Origin: Pleurotus djamor
Taxonomy: Eukaryota; Basidiomycota; Agaricomycetes; Agaricales; Pleurotaceae
Length of the DNA: 64,000 bases
Direction of reading: 5' to 3'
NCBI GenBank assembly: GCA_029747585.1
Contig: JAPEVF010000011.1
Coordinates: 62,001-126,000 of the forward strand
A program made the position numbers and the translations under genes. Shown here piece after piece: positions 13,735 through 25,053 of this stretch. The notes under the pieces were generated by a model, which had not been told where the DNA came from, searched no databases, and saw only the letters and a list, made by a program, of their open reading frames with translations. How positions within the stretch are numbered: the stretch's first letter is position 1; every line of letters starts with the position of its first letter.

Positions 13735-14110
13735 TTAATGGTGTTCTTCATGACCATGTCCGTGACCCTCGCCATGCCCCCAAGGGTGCTTGCCCTAGTT
13801 ATTGAACGCATTGAGCAAAAGTTGACGCAATGCAGATCATGGAGGGGACTTACGATGAGTTTACCACCATCCTGTCTGTTGTAGAATATAATTCAGATCA
13901 AAACGCAAGGGAAACACAACTTCGGGGGCGTACCGGACTCGATAGAAGATGAAGAACCACATCGTCGCCCCAATTGCCTTCGACAGGAAGGTATACTTGA
14001 AGCCGGGCAGATGAGGGTGGAATCCAGGTTCTGCATTTGACAACTCAGAGTATCAGCCTAGCAGGGGGAACGACTTTAGAATATAAAGACTTGCGGTAGC
14101 CAGCAGCCAT
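13735..14110 (-). CDS. Small mitochondrial complex I subunit, NDUFB2-like
   Basis: Four tiny exons, complement(13735..13794, 13854..13875, 13934..14030, 14095..14110), give a 64-residue protein: MAAGYQPGFHPHLPGF, a single membrane helix (SKAIGATMWFFIFYR), then GGKLIGKHPWGHGEGHGHGH. One helix followed by HPW and a His/Gly-rich tail is the pattern of the NDUFB2/AGGG subunit of NADH:ubiquinone oxidoreductase in the inner membrane. The first intron starts with GC (GCAAGT) rather than GT; the second coding exon end and the 22-nt third exon are GT-AG bounded. The total of 195 nt is in frame. Head-to-head with the nuclear protein gene at 14229 (118 bp apart). Confidence 0.75.
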
Positions 14111-14228
14111 TGTGTTCGGAAGGAGAGTGGTTGTTGACGTCTATTGATTTCTGTTGTACAAACCATAACTTCGATTTATTTATTATTCAATTAGAGCGTA
14201 ATCTCCCTTGCTTCTTCTCTCCCTACAC

Positions 14229-17200
14229 ATGGCATCTGCACCGTCAGTCAGTAAGAAGCGAAAGCGCGACGATGGCGATAGCTGTCCCAGAATCACCTAC
14301 TTTGCGGAAGGAAGGACATTTGAGCGGTTGTTCAGAGGTAAGTTCGGGATAGTCGCGTGTGGCGGACCCGTGTATATCTCCGACGCGTTTATTCGATAAT
14401 AGAGGAAACCTTGGACGAAACGTTGAAAGTGGTCCAACATAAACTTGGCTTGGATGATGATACTTTGGTCATCTTGTCGCAAATTCGGGGAGAGCAGAGT
14501 ATTGATCTTGACGACGGTGCGTTCTCACCACTCTGAAGTATGAATATGATCAATACTGACGATCGTTTTCTTCCACATTAGAGGACGATTTTGAAGCGTT
14601 TCAGGCCCTTGCATACAAGACTATGGCCATGTCTGTCCGTGTCAGAACGAAACCCAAACCCAAAGCAACCACGCCTACGACCCATATCGCTCATCAGGTA
14701 CATCCCACACTATTCGTATTGCCTTGATATTGACACTATAATCATCTTTGATTCATCTGTGAAGGCTACACAATCGACACCTTCATCTCATGCGCCAGCG
14801 CAAAGTTCTTTACTTGCAAGCGAGATTCAACGCCCACCACCTCTCACCCAACCCCAAGCTTCTTCAAGCATTGTGACTACACAGACACCAACTGCACAAA
14901 TCGCACCCTCAGCAGCTGCACCCTCAGTCACGACTCTGCCCAATGGTAGTCAAGCTCCAGCCACCGAGCCAATAAAGCGTAAACCAGGGAGACCCAAGAA
15001 GGTGACGCCGGTATACCAACCACCTGCGCTTCCCGATGCACCATCTGCTAGTGCTCAAACCGCACCTGCTGAGAGCACATCGACTGCATTGTCTTCGTCG
15101 CGTGTCCAGCTTCCCTCGCAAGATACTTCCAAAGGAACTGAGCAACCGCCACCCAAGCGCCAGAAACGAGCGACAATTGTGGAGAAGGCGGTCGTGAATC
15201 CAGACGTCCCTTCACAGCAGAAGGCAGGACCGTCTGCCAGCTCTCCCACTGAGGCTCCAGCCAGTCAGGCAGCTATCGTTCCGAGTGCTGGACCTTCTGC
15301 CACTCAAACCACTCCGAATGTGGACACGACCACTAAACCCAAAACCAAGAAGAAGAGGGCCGCCGAAACGCAGAATACTGAGGCTCCACCTGCTTCAGCT
15401 CCTGTTCCTCAAGAGCAAGTGGTCGACGTCGCAACAACTTCGGAATCAGCGGGTATATTTTCCTACTTTCCGTTATCTGATCGAAATGTTTATAATGATG
15501 TCACTTGTAGCACCGCCGAAGAGACGCAAAACTCACAAGTCTCGGGTTTTGATCAGTGAAACTCCGGAACCTAGTGATTCCTCGGAAGCCCCACCCGCGC
15601 CTGCAACTCAGCCTCCGAAGTTGATTCCCGAAGATCCTACTAGTACTTGTATGTGCTGTTTGGATGTAGCTCTTTGACTGTGCACTGATGCATCATTGAT
15701 AGCGGCGCCGGTAAAGAAGGGTATGGAACCTACCCTTACGCGCGTCATCACTGATCGTCAATATCCTGTTTAGTCAAAAAGTCCAGCAAGAAGGATAATG
15801 TTGAGTCAGCCACAGCCAAAGGTAACGCCAGGCAGGGTAATTCGCCTTTGCTAGATGTTGACCCACGTTGTCTTCAACAGTAGCAGCTTCTGCAACAGCC
15901 CCCGAGCCGCCTGTCGCTGTGGCTGCAGAAGAATCGGCTTCTGCTCCTGGTACGTCCTTTGATGCATGCTTTCTGAGATCGATCTGTTCATGACGCGATA
16001 ATAGTCCGCAAGTCCAAGCGGACCTCTGTGCGCGAAGCGGACAATGCTGAAAACTCCAACGTCCGCGTTATAACCCACAGCACGGGGCCATCTACGACCA
16101 AGGAGAAGACAACCAAGGCAGCGGGCAAGAAGAAGGCCGAAATTTCCATCTTTGAAACCTTAACCGATATTGCGTGCCCAATCTGTCTCGGAAAACCTTT
16201 CCATGTCCGAGAGTCTTGCCCAATCGTCTTAGCGGGTTGGCGTGTTTTGGAACCTCGACTCAAGGAACTGAAAGAAGACGATGTCTATCATAGCTTGATC
16301 AAAAGCTTGGAGGCCGACATAAAGAAGATGAAGGGGAAGTCTACTGCAAAGGATGCCGCTCAACCCCAAGCCAGCACCTCCATTTCGACCGAACGAACAA
16401 CGAGGACATCTGCCAAGGCACCCATACCTTCTTCGAAAGATGTCGCCCTAACTAACGGACTCGTTGGTTCTAGCACTAAAGCATCTCAACGTCCGGACAA
16501 AACGCAATCAAAGTCGTCTGGACTCTCCGCGACGAAGAGTGCTACAGTGGCTTTCGATACACCGCTCGCTGATGTAGATATCTCCTCTATAAATCCCGAG
16601 GACCTTTTGAAGAACCCCAATTCGAGTCGCTTGGCTATAAGCGACATTGAGTCGATGAGTGATGACGACGACAAGGATGAGTCGCCCAATGATGCTATCC
16701 TTGAGGAGGACTCGGACAATGATGCTCATCCAAGAACCCGACTTCGAAGAACTCGTTCCCAAACCAAACTTCGACGTCGGGCTCTTGATAGCTCGGACGA
16801 CGAAGACAATGCGAATATGGCGATGGATGTGGATTCTCCTGTCAGCGAGCTGCACGATATTCCCCTTGGTGTTGTGGACAAATTAGGACAATCTCAAGAG
16901 CTGGACCGACGACCTGACGACCTATTGAGTCAGATTGCCCGTTCGGAGAACGTGGTTCCTACCATTCGCGCATCAATTGAAGTGGAGAAAGATTCCCTCT
17001 CTGCACCCGAATCGAGCCTTCCATCGCCAATTCTGACACAGGTAGGTCCCATGTCTTACCCGAATGGATCCAGTCGCTCATTTTACTCGTGCAGGTGCCC
17101 TCTGGAAATCAGATTGGTCTCCCGACACCTGACCAGTCCTCTACACCTACTTCGCAAAACGCTGCTGCTGATTTACCACCGCCTAGTCAAGTGACAAACG

Positions 17201-18180
17201 GTGACCATGATAAGTCAAAGGCCGACCCCTCCGAGACCACCACCTCTCATTCTCAGGATCAATCTTCCAGTGCTATTCAGCCCACCACTAGCAAGCAAGC
17301 ATTATCGCAGATCGTTAGTCCTAGCGCAGAATCGTCTCAGCCACGACCTCTGGACTCTTCTCAGACATCACCAAAGACCCCAGCCCCCAAACGTAACGGT
17401 CACACCAAACTTTCCGAGGCTGAGAAGCCCCAAAGCAATTCGAAGGCTTCTTCCTCAAAAACGAAAGTCGCCAAAGATGGAAAGACAGATGAAAAGAAGA
17501 TTGAAAAGAAAGGTGAAAAGAAGACTGGAAAGAAAGGCGAAAAGAAAAGTGAGAAGAAAAGTGAAAAGAAAGGCGAGAAGAAAGACGAGAAGAAGCCAGC
17601 CAAGCCTGTTGACAAGATCCCAGACCCTTCTTCACCCATGGTTGATGTTGATGAGGGGCAGTCTCTGGCCCAGTGGGAGATATTGCCCCGTTCAGAATCT
17701 CCACCGATGGATCGTTCAAGCCAAGGGGTAGACGAGCTCGAAGGACAGGACTTTGATTCAGTTGTCGCCTCTACTCCACGCAACCCTATACCGCCTAAAG
17801 ATCCACTGTTTTTGCCTACCGACAGCCAGTTCCCGGCCTACCCTCAGACCCAGTCCTCACAAATAACTGCTCGGTCACCGGCGGAAAGTGATGACGAAGC
17901 AGAAGTCGCAGAAGTCGTCAAGCGAGATCATAGCAGAACGAGTTCATCTGCTACGGCGTATCGCGGACTTTCCGCTATCGCCTCCCAGCGGTTGTTTACC
18001 TCCACCATCATTCGGCCGCCTCGCTTCAGCCTCCCGAGACACGCTAATGCACTCTCAGCCAAGAAGAAGGCATTGTACGGAGAGGACGAAAAATCTAGCT
18101 CCAGCAGTGGTGAAGATTCTGATGATAGCACGAAGGCCCCGTCACATATTCCCCAAGGCAAGCGTGCGGGTGCAAAGTGA
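14229..18180 (+). CDS. Large low-complexity nuclear protein with a Cys/His knuckle
   Basis: Not firmly recognised. Start MASAPSVSKKRKRDDGD has a nuclear-type basic cluster. A folded N-terminal domain follows (ITYFAEGRTFERLFR, ETLDETLKVVQHKLGL, EQSIDLDDEDDFEAFQALA), whose shape recalls the ubiquitin-like N-terminal domain of Net1/Tof2/Dnt1 nucleolar proteins; this is a guess. The middle is Ser/Thr/Pro/Ala-rich, with an AT-hook-like KRKPGRPKK at about 14975-15000. Near 16160-16240 the motif ACPICLGKPFHVRESCP gives a CxxC...H...C zinc-knuckle, followed by a helical segment. Then come acidic patches, the Lys/Glu repeat at 17480-17600, and a conserved-looking tail YRGLSAIASQRLF before KKKALYGEDE and an acidic Ser-rich end. 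Several short introns, for example 17041-17094. Probable chromatin or nucleolar protein. Confidence 0.7.
17476..17605 (+). repeat. Coding Lys/Glu tandem repeat
   Basis: A degenerate repeat with a 12-15 nt unit (GAAAAGAAA plus GGY/AGT) inside the nuclear-protein gene encodes about nine copies of EKKGEKK-like units. It is strongly purine-rich on the plus strand. It would form a long charged helix, and its length is likely variable between strains. Confidence 0.8.
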
Positions 18181-19269
18181 CGAATGTCGCGCTGTTCCCT
18201 CTTTGTATCCTTGAAGATTATCCCCCTCGTCTCGTTCTGTGGGACATTGCATTTTTGCTTACTGAATCCTATTATGGTAACTAGATTTCCGAATCGAGTT
18301 TGATACCTAGTACCAGCTGCCAGCATCCATACTTCCATACTGCCCCTCCTTTCGTTGCATTGATTGTACTCGACCAACACGCTTGCATCGTTTCCGATTG
18401 TCCGTCCAGTTTTGTCCAGCCGCATTCCTGATCCCTTTGCAATTCGATACGTTCTTGGACAAAGTTGATTATGGCGCATGTCACCTTCACAAGATCGTCG
18501 TCTGATTTCTCAAGTGAATGGGCTTCTACCGGGATCTTGAAACACTGAACAGGCTATCGCTTTACCGTTGAATTTTGATGTCTGAAGAGCAGCTAAACTT
18601 ACATTGTGGGAAAGTAACGCGCCAGTACTACCTGCTGACATTACACATCAGTCTGACTGTAGCCTGTAACATGTAACAACGCAGCAAAAGGTCAGCGCTC
18701 TTTCATTAGTAATGCCCAAGGTAGATGCTGATACCGACGTGACCGCGATGAAATGCCCTGCAGCCATAAACTTCTCCTCCGAGGTAGAAGTACTTTCAAC
18801 AGCACATGAAACTCTGGACTTTCGATTATCGAACAGTTACAGTAACTGTAGCAGATGGTTTGGGTTCAAGGGTTTGGGACAACCAACTGCTGAGGGTGCT
18901 TTCCGATCATCGTGGAAACGGCTGTAGGAATGATGACGAGCTATTCATTTCTCGTCACTTATGCAATAGTTGCTGTTTCTTAGCATTGCTTGAAAGATGA
19001 TTGTCCAAGAATGCAGGAGAGAAAGGCAAGTTGCGAGGACTCAGAGAAATTATCCCTCCGAAGGACACATCATAGGAGTCGCCCCTTTTATTTCAAGCGC
19101 CGATTAGCGAGAAATTTTTTTCTGAACGTAAAGAAGACGCGGCTCTTATCCACGTTCCATCAACTCCCGTCTTATAAGAAGGCAGCCTTCGCGCTTTTTC
19201 CAACCGAGCACCTCAGCTCAGTACATGCTTTTCACTCAGAACACTCGCGACGAGTAAGACCCCTCCTCC
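18181..19269. other. Intergenic region upstream of CPA1
   Basis: About 1.1 kb with no supported gene. It contains the 3' flank of the nuclear-protein gene and the CPA1 promoter and leader. Open frames here are short and lack domain features. Confidence 0.5.
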
Positions 19270-19350
19270 ATGTCCTCACGAACACATTTACTCACCATGT
19301 GCTCTCATAGCTATCTCAGTGACCTCGTGTTTTCGCTTTTGAGTCTTTAA
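19270..19350 (+). promoter_or_regulatory. Upstream ORF of CPA1, arginine attenuator peptide-like
   Basis: ATG at 19270, TAA at 19348-19350: a 26-codon uORF ending 14 nt before the CPA1 start. Residues 13-17 read SYLSD, followed by LVF and LL. In fungal arginine attenuator peptides (Neurospora arg-2, yeast CPA1) the core is a SQDYLSDHLW-like motif, placed similarly near the middle to C-terminal part of a 24-25 residue uORF; high arginine makes the peptide stall the ribosome and lowers CPA1 translation. Size, position and the YLSD core match. The Asp just before Tyr in the known peptides is Ser here, and the following Trp is Phe. A second in-frame ATG lies at 19297. Function inferred. Confidence 0.65.
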
Positions 19351-19364
19351 ATCATCTCTACAAA

Positions 19365-20825
19365 ATGTTCGCCCGCCACATCCTCTACATCCCTCGTCTC
19401 TCTCGCGGTCTCGCGACCCACGCAGGCCCAGTCACCGCGATTCCTGCGTCTCTGCACCTTAAAACTGGCCAGTCTTTCCATGGTCGTTCCTTTGGAGCTC
19501 CCAAGAGTACCTACGGAGAGACCGTTTTCTCAACGTCCATTACGTCATGTGAGTATCATCTTGCTCTAGAGTTCCCAAGTCTTACGCCAGGCCATTGCAG
19601 ACACCGAGTCGATGACTGATCCCTCTTACCGAGGACAAATACTCGTCTTCACTACGCCGCTGATCGGAAATTACGGCGTCCCCGAAAACTCCGCACCTTT
19701 CGATACCCAAGATGTTGGGGTCATACTAGAGTCGAAAGGCATTCAATGTGCTGCTGTCGTCGTAGGAGATGTTGCAGAGAGGTTTTCTCACTACAAGGCA
19801 GTCGAGTCCATTTCCTCCTGGTGCCAGAGGCATGGGATCCCTGGGTTGACTGGGGTCGACACCCGAGCAATTACTACGCTTCTTCGCGATCACGGTACCA
19901 CTCTCGGTCGAATTGCCGTCGGCGCCGATGCTTCTCTTCCCGCCCCAGAAGCCGAAGAATACTGGGATCCGTCCGCTGAGAATCTTGTGGACCAAGTGTC
20001 GACGAAGCTGCCCTACCAACTTAATCCTACAGGGGATGTGCGCATCGCCGTTTTGGATTTCGGAGTGAAAGCCAATATCCTTCGCTCGCTTGTCAGACGC
20101 GGCGCAGCTGTTACCGTTCTTCCTTGGAATTTCGATTTCAACGCTGTTCGTGATCAATTTGATGGGCTTTTCTTGACGAACGGACCTGGTGATCCAAGGC
20201 ACTGCATGGATGCTGCGCTCAACCTTCGTCAGACCATCAACGAATGGAACAAGCCCATATTTGGTCTTTGTATGGGTCACCAAGTTATTGGCATGGCCGC
20301 AGGTTTGGACGCATATCGCATGACTTTCGGCAATCGTGGACATAACCAGCCTGTCCTTGCCCTCGCCTCTTCGGGATCCATCAAGGCTGGTCGCGTCTAT
20401 GTCACAAGGTTCGTCAGCGGCGTCTCGTCTTGCCTAATCACCCTCTCTAACATCATCTGTCAACAGTCAGAATCACCAGTACGCGTTGAAGTTGCAAGAT
20501 CCTTTCCCTCAAGGATGGGAGCCTTTCTTCATCAACTGCAATGACTCTTCAGTTGAGGGAATCAAGTCGACCACAGACTCTGGGAAGAAGGTTTGGGGTG
20601 TTCAGTTCCACCCAGAGAGCGCTGGCGGTCCTCTCGACACTATCGAGGTATGACCATTTACTCCCCTATATCCTATGGTGCTTACGAACGTTTTAGATGT
20701 TCACGGACTTCCTTGCCGAATGTCGTGTCCACCGACTCGCTGAGGAGAACCCTTTCACTGGTGTTCATGCAACGATTGTACCCCCCTCTGCTATGACTTC
20801 GCGCCCAATCAGGGTAGCTGCTTAG
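19365..20825 (+). CDS. CPA1: Carbamoyl-phosphate synthase, arginine-specific small (glutaminase) subunit
   Basis: Glutamine amidotransferase subunit that feeds ammonia to the large subunit for carbamoyl phosphate used in arginine synthesis. Exons 19365-19548, 19601-20408, 20467-20648 and 20698-20825. The N-terminus (MFARHILYIPRLSRGLATHA) is basic and Ser/Leu/Arg-rich, as expected for mitochondrial import. CPSase small-chain domain: ALHLKTGQSFHG-like start, SYTESMTDPSYRGQILVFT, IPGLTGVDTRAIT. Class I glutaminase: FLTNGPGDPRHC (oxyanion region), IFGLCMGHQVIGMA with the nucleophilic Cys, SQNHQYAL, and GVQFHPESAGGP with the His/Glu pair. Ends RPIRVAA. About 450 residues, normal length. Likely controlled at translation by the uORF directly upstream. 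Confidence 0.94.
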
Positions 20826-21025
20826 AAACTGTTGTGTTGTTTTCGTTACCTTTCCATATGTAAATGTACAGAGTCCTAGACAGAAGAATACCAAATGCAA
20901 AGGGATTGTTTCAATGTTTTTCACTATGTTCGTTCACCGACTTGCCACCGGAGTTATCGGCGATCATTTGAATAGCCATTAGAGCAGCGTTGAACTCATT
21001 CTGATCTTGACACACAACTGAAACC

Positions 21026-22666
21026 ATGAACTTCCTCGATCCATACGACATTGCCAACTCAACGCCTTCTCCGACTGCAGAGGGTCAGACTCCTCCAGCG
21101 CAACCTCAGCCCCAACAGACTCTCGAAGAAGAAGTCACCCAGGTCATCGGACAGCTCGGTGGTTTCTGGGGTCGAATCAGACAGCAGGTCAGTTCAATCA
21201 GTCTGATTCATTGGATTATCGTCTGATGTGCGAGTATGCAAGAGTCAAGCTGCTCTTCAGACGGCTCGTAAAGACTTTGGTGATGTGGTAGTACAGGCGC
21301 AGAAGGAAATTGGAAAGTACACTGCGACTACTGACTCGTCTTCGAGCACCACAGCATCATCTTCGACTCCTGCCCTACCAACCGAGAGTGAAAGTACGAC
21401 CAGGGCTGCTCCGTCTACAGACTCGGACGGCGTGGACTCTACAGCTACCCCTCAGTCGTCGTCTACCTACCAAACCCTCTTCTCTCGCTTCCAATCAGCT
21501 TTACCACCGAATCTCGTCTCTACCGTTCAAAGCAACATACCCGAATCAGTCAAGCATGCGTCCGAGAACATCGACTTTGCACAGTGGCGTACGACGCTTG
21601 CTACCGAGTTTCAGCGCGTACAAGGCGTGACGCGTGCACAGGCAGAGGAGTATGTGAAGAAGAGCGAAGCTGTATTACGGGAGACTATGAAGGAGGCTGG
21701 GGAGGCACTCAAAGATGCTGTGAAGATTATCCCTCCAGAAGAAGGCACTTCGACGTCAAGCTCATCATCAGGAGCGATTTGGGACGGCTCGGATATCTGG
21801 ATGCTCCCTTCGTACGATTCATCTGAATCTGCGTTAAGCAGTAAGGGTAAGGGCAAGGAGATCAGTGCCTCCTCGTCTTCTGGATCGCTAGGAGACGTTC
21901 AGCGGGTTGCGACGAGGGCTGAATCGCTGCTAAAACGGTTGAGGGATGATCCTGAGATCATCAAGCATGAGCCTGACGCCACGCCGTTTTCGGACTGGGT
22001 GAAGACGGAGGTGGAATCTCGAGAAGGGATCGACTCTGAGTACTGGAAGAAGAAGATTGCGGAGGAACGAAGTACTGCAAGTGACGAGGGTGGATTGGAT
22101 AAGACGTATGCTGCCCTTGGTAAGGATGTCCCCTTCCTTTGTGTGTTATGCTAATCTCAAACCATTTGTGGTATAGTCCCCTCGACGATTGACGATGCAA
22201 CTTTCTGGAAGAGGTACTTCTTCCGCGTCAATCAGATCCGAAAGGAAGAAGAAAAGCGGAAAGCCCTTCTCCAAGGTATGTGTCACTACTACAATCCGAC
22301 AAGAAACTTTAACCAACGTCTACTTAAGCTACCGAACACGAAGACGACTTTAGCTGGGAGGATGAAGAAGATGAAGGAAATTCAACCATATCTGAACATC
22401 ACCGGCTTACGCCTACGATGGAGCCTTCTTCGAAAACTGCTGAACTTGAGTCCACGCCAAAGGGCCACACAAAGTCCTCGAGTAAAGACACAAATGTGTC
22501 GTCTCCTCAGTTGCTCACTCCCGCTGGAACAAGCCCCCGTGGTAGCGAAGACGGGAGCTACGATGTTGTATCATCTAGCAATACCAGTAGCGCCGCTGGA
22601 GACAACCCGAAGCGGACGAAGGAAGAGGAGCAGGATCTCTCTGACGGAGACAGCGACTGGGAGTAA
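21026..22666 (+). CDS. BSD-domain protein, Dos2-like
   Basis: Starts MNFLDPYDIANSTPSP, followed by a conserved helix (LEEEVTQVIGQLGGFWGRIR), a Ser/Thr-rich linker, helical segments (FAQWRTTLATEFQRVQGVTR, VKKSEAVLRETMKEAGEALK) and a BSD domain at about residues 280-370: TPFSDWVKTEVESREGID, then after an intron DDATFWKRYFFRVNQI with the hallmark FW.RYF. The C-terminus is acidic and Ser-rich, ending DLSDGDSDWE. This order matches fungal Dos2 and related BSD proteins, whose role is poorly defined (ubiquitination and chromatin links are reported in fission yeast). Four short introns. Tandem with the next gene, 124 bp apart. Confidence 0.82.
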
Positions 22667-22789
22667 TTCCTTTGATAGACGTGGACGTGATACCCTGTAT
22701 TTACCTCGGAGGCTGTTGCCAAACCACTATTTGTGCCTTGGCCATATATTTGAGCTAAATTTAGGCCATCCAATGGCTTGGAAACCTGC

Positions 22790-24985
22790 ATGACCACACA
22801 CACCAGCGATCTCAGCCTCAGACGGCGACCCATTGACGTCCTCCAGCGTCAGGAATTCCTCGTGCGAGCACTGCGCATTCTTGGCTTGCTCACCGTCGTC
22901 TGGGGCGAGCTCGGTTCTTATTTGTCCGTTCTGTGGACGTGTCGCTGGCCCGACGACGAACTAGTACGTATCTTGACCCTTGGCACTGCTAGGCGCCAGC
23001 TGACCTCCTCGTTCAACGAAGCAGCACAGGAATGGCGCTGATGTCACACACGTCCTACTCATTGCAGACCCCCAAGTCCGGTTTCCGTTGCATGCCATCG
23101 AGGGGGATGCCTCGTGGTTTGGAGAGTTTCTGTATGACACGAATTTACGGAAGAATTGGTATGCTGCGAGACACATGAAGCCAGACCTAGTCATCTTTCT
23201 GGGTGATATGTTGGCGAGTGGCAAGTATGCGAAGGAACAAGCCGAGTGAGATGCTCTTTCATTCGTACGTCCGTGATGTCTTTTGTTAACCACGTCATTG
23301 AAGGTTCAGCGCGTATGTCCAAAAGTTTCATAGTATCTTCAAGAGGACCTCGGAGATACCTATGTATTTCACGCCGGGGAACAATGATATAGGGTGCGTC
23401 GTAGCTAAACCATTCTCCGGTATCAAAACTAACATTAATGACTATTACTAGGATGGGCACTTCCCCTTCGATGGTGAAGCCTGCACGACATCACTACATC
23501 GAGCACTTTGGCCATTTCAACCAGCACCTTACTGTCCGAAACCACTCGTTCGTCATCTTGGATGCCCCCGGTCTCGTCGACGAAGACTACCAACGATATG
23601 CACAACAACTCGACTTCAGTGAATGGGATCCTCTCCCTCAGGGACCGATAGAGTTTGTCAAAGACATCAAAGAAGCCCGTGATGGTAAAGTTCTGGACCG
23701 CTAACTTTTGGCGATCACCATTGAATACTGAATATTGAATACTCAATCATTTCCTAGGTCACCCACCGACGATACTCTTCAGTCACATCCCTCTGGCGCG
23801 TCCGGACGTAGCGTCTTGTGGGCCCCTACGGGAACGAGGGACCATTCATCGCAATGTGGGTCATGGCTTCCAAAACACGCTGGGAAAACAGACCACGTCG
23901 TTTCTTCTGCGTACACTACAACCCTCTATCGTGTTCAGGTACGTCCACGTCACATTAATCTCTCTCGAGCGGCTTAAACCCGTCAGGGTGTACATACACA
24001 CACTCTCCTCGCTTCGTCTGACCTCAACTGACATCAATATGTCCTTTTTAGTGGTGATAACCGGGATTATTGTGACTACGTTCACCTCGACCCCGAGGGC
24101 AGAGTACCTTCCGTTCGCGAAGTCACCGTCAAGTCGTTCTCGCCTAGTCCACACATCCTTCGACCAGGGTTCCAACTTCTCTCGCTCACAACACCTCACC
24201 CCGCGGAATCCTCGACAACCCCATCATTCGCAGACTCAGCTTGTCTCCTACCGAACCAAAACGCCATCTATTCCGGTCCTTATCTATTCCTTGCCGTAAT
24301 CGCATTCTTTGCGGTCCTCGTGACAAATATTCACCGCGTTCACCAACAACGCAAGCACCCCTTGTCTCCGATCTCCTTGACACGGACACGCCGTAATGGC
24401 GATCCATCGCCCATTATGCAGCCACCAGACTCAGGGATATGGTCACCCTACACACCCACTACGCCGTACAGCCCAATGAGCAAATTCCCTCCGATGCGCA
24501 CTCCGAATCTGAAGAATACGGAACCGACGACCATGCGGACTGCGTCTAATCCGTCGAGTCCGTTTGGCACACCTATGCTCTCACCGATGCTTACACCGTC
24601 TTTTGATGAAGACACTGAAGAAGACAGCATGTACGTGAGCCAGTATGCCCTTGATATGGGCCTTACAGAGGCCGATGAAGAGCGCCATATCCTATCATCA
24701 CGCAAATCACCCATCCTTCCCTCTTCATTGTCGGGAAATCGCTCTGGATGGAGATCTGTGGAGCCATTACACTCTTGGTCTTGGTCGTTTGTTTTCCGAG
24801 GACGACGAAGGAGAATAACGTTTAGTATTCCAGGGGTGGCGTCGCTGATAGAGTATGTGGGGGCGAGTGACGGCACAGGGCTGAGCAGGAGGCGGACAGT
24901 CATGCGGGCGGTGGTGATTGATTATTTTCGTGTTGTGTGGCCTTGCTTCGTGGCATGGTGTTTATTGACATGGTGGACTACGTAA
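22790..24985 (+). CDS. TED1-like ER metallophosphoesterase paralog with altered metal-site residues
   Basis: Same architecture as the gene at 11705-13319. The N-terminal anchor (LRILGLLTVVWGELGSYLSV) is followed by LLIADPQVRFPL, LVIFLGDMLASGKYA, MYFTPGNNDIGMG, FVILDAPGLVDEDYQRYA, ILFSHIPLARPDVASCGP, VFSGDNRDYCDYVH and REVTVKSFSPSPHI, then a transmembrane segment (YLFLAVIAFFAVLVTNI), a Ser/Pro-rich cytosolic stretch and a final hydrophobic segment (RVVWPCFVAWCLLTWWT). Compared with its neighbour, GNHD is GNND and GDDHD is GDNRD, so two histidines normally at the dimetal site are absent, while DPQ, GDM and SHIPL are kept. It may be a diverged enzyme, a non-catalytic paralog, or the true Ted1 clade. 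About five introns. The start at 22790 is the first ATG. Confidence 0.83.
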
Positions 24986-25053
24986 CTTATGTAGAGGTCC
25001 GCAAGTGATTACGATACGTAGACTATACTTGTAATCGGTGCCGTCGTCACGTT

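Noticed and set aside
17476..17605. Purine-rich tandem repeat considered as a satellite or mobile-element end
   Set aside because: It stays in frame within a gene and encodes a regular Lys/Glu repeat, so it is coding low complexity.
18855..18900. GGTTCAAGGGT resembling a tRNA B box
   Set aside because: No matching A box or acceptor stem at the right distance; no cloverleaf could be drawn.
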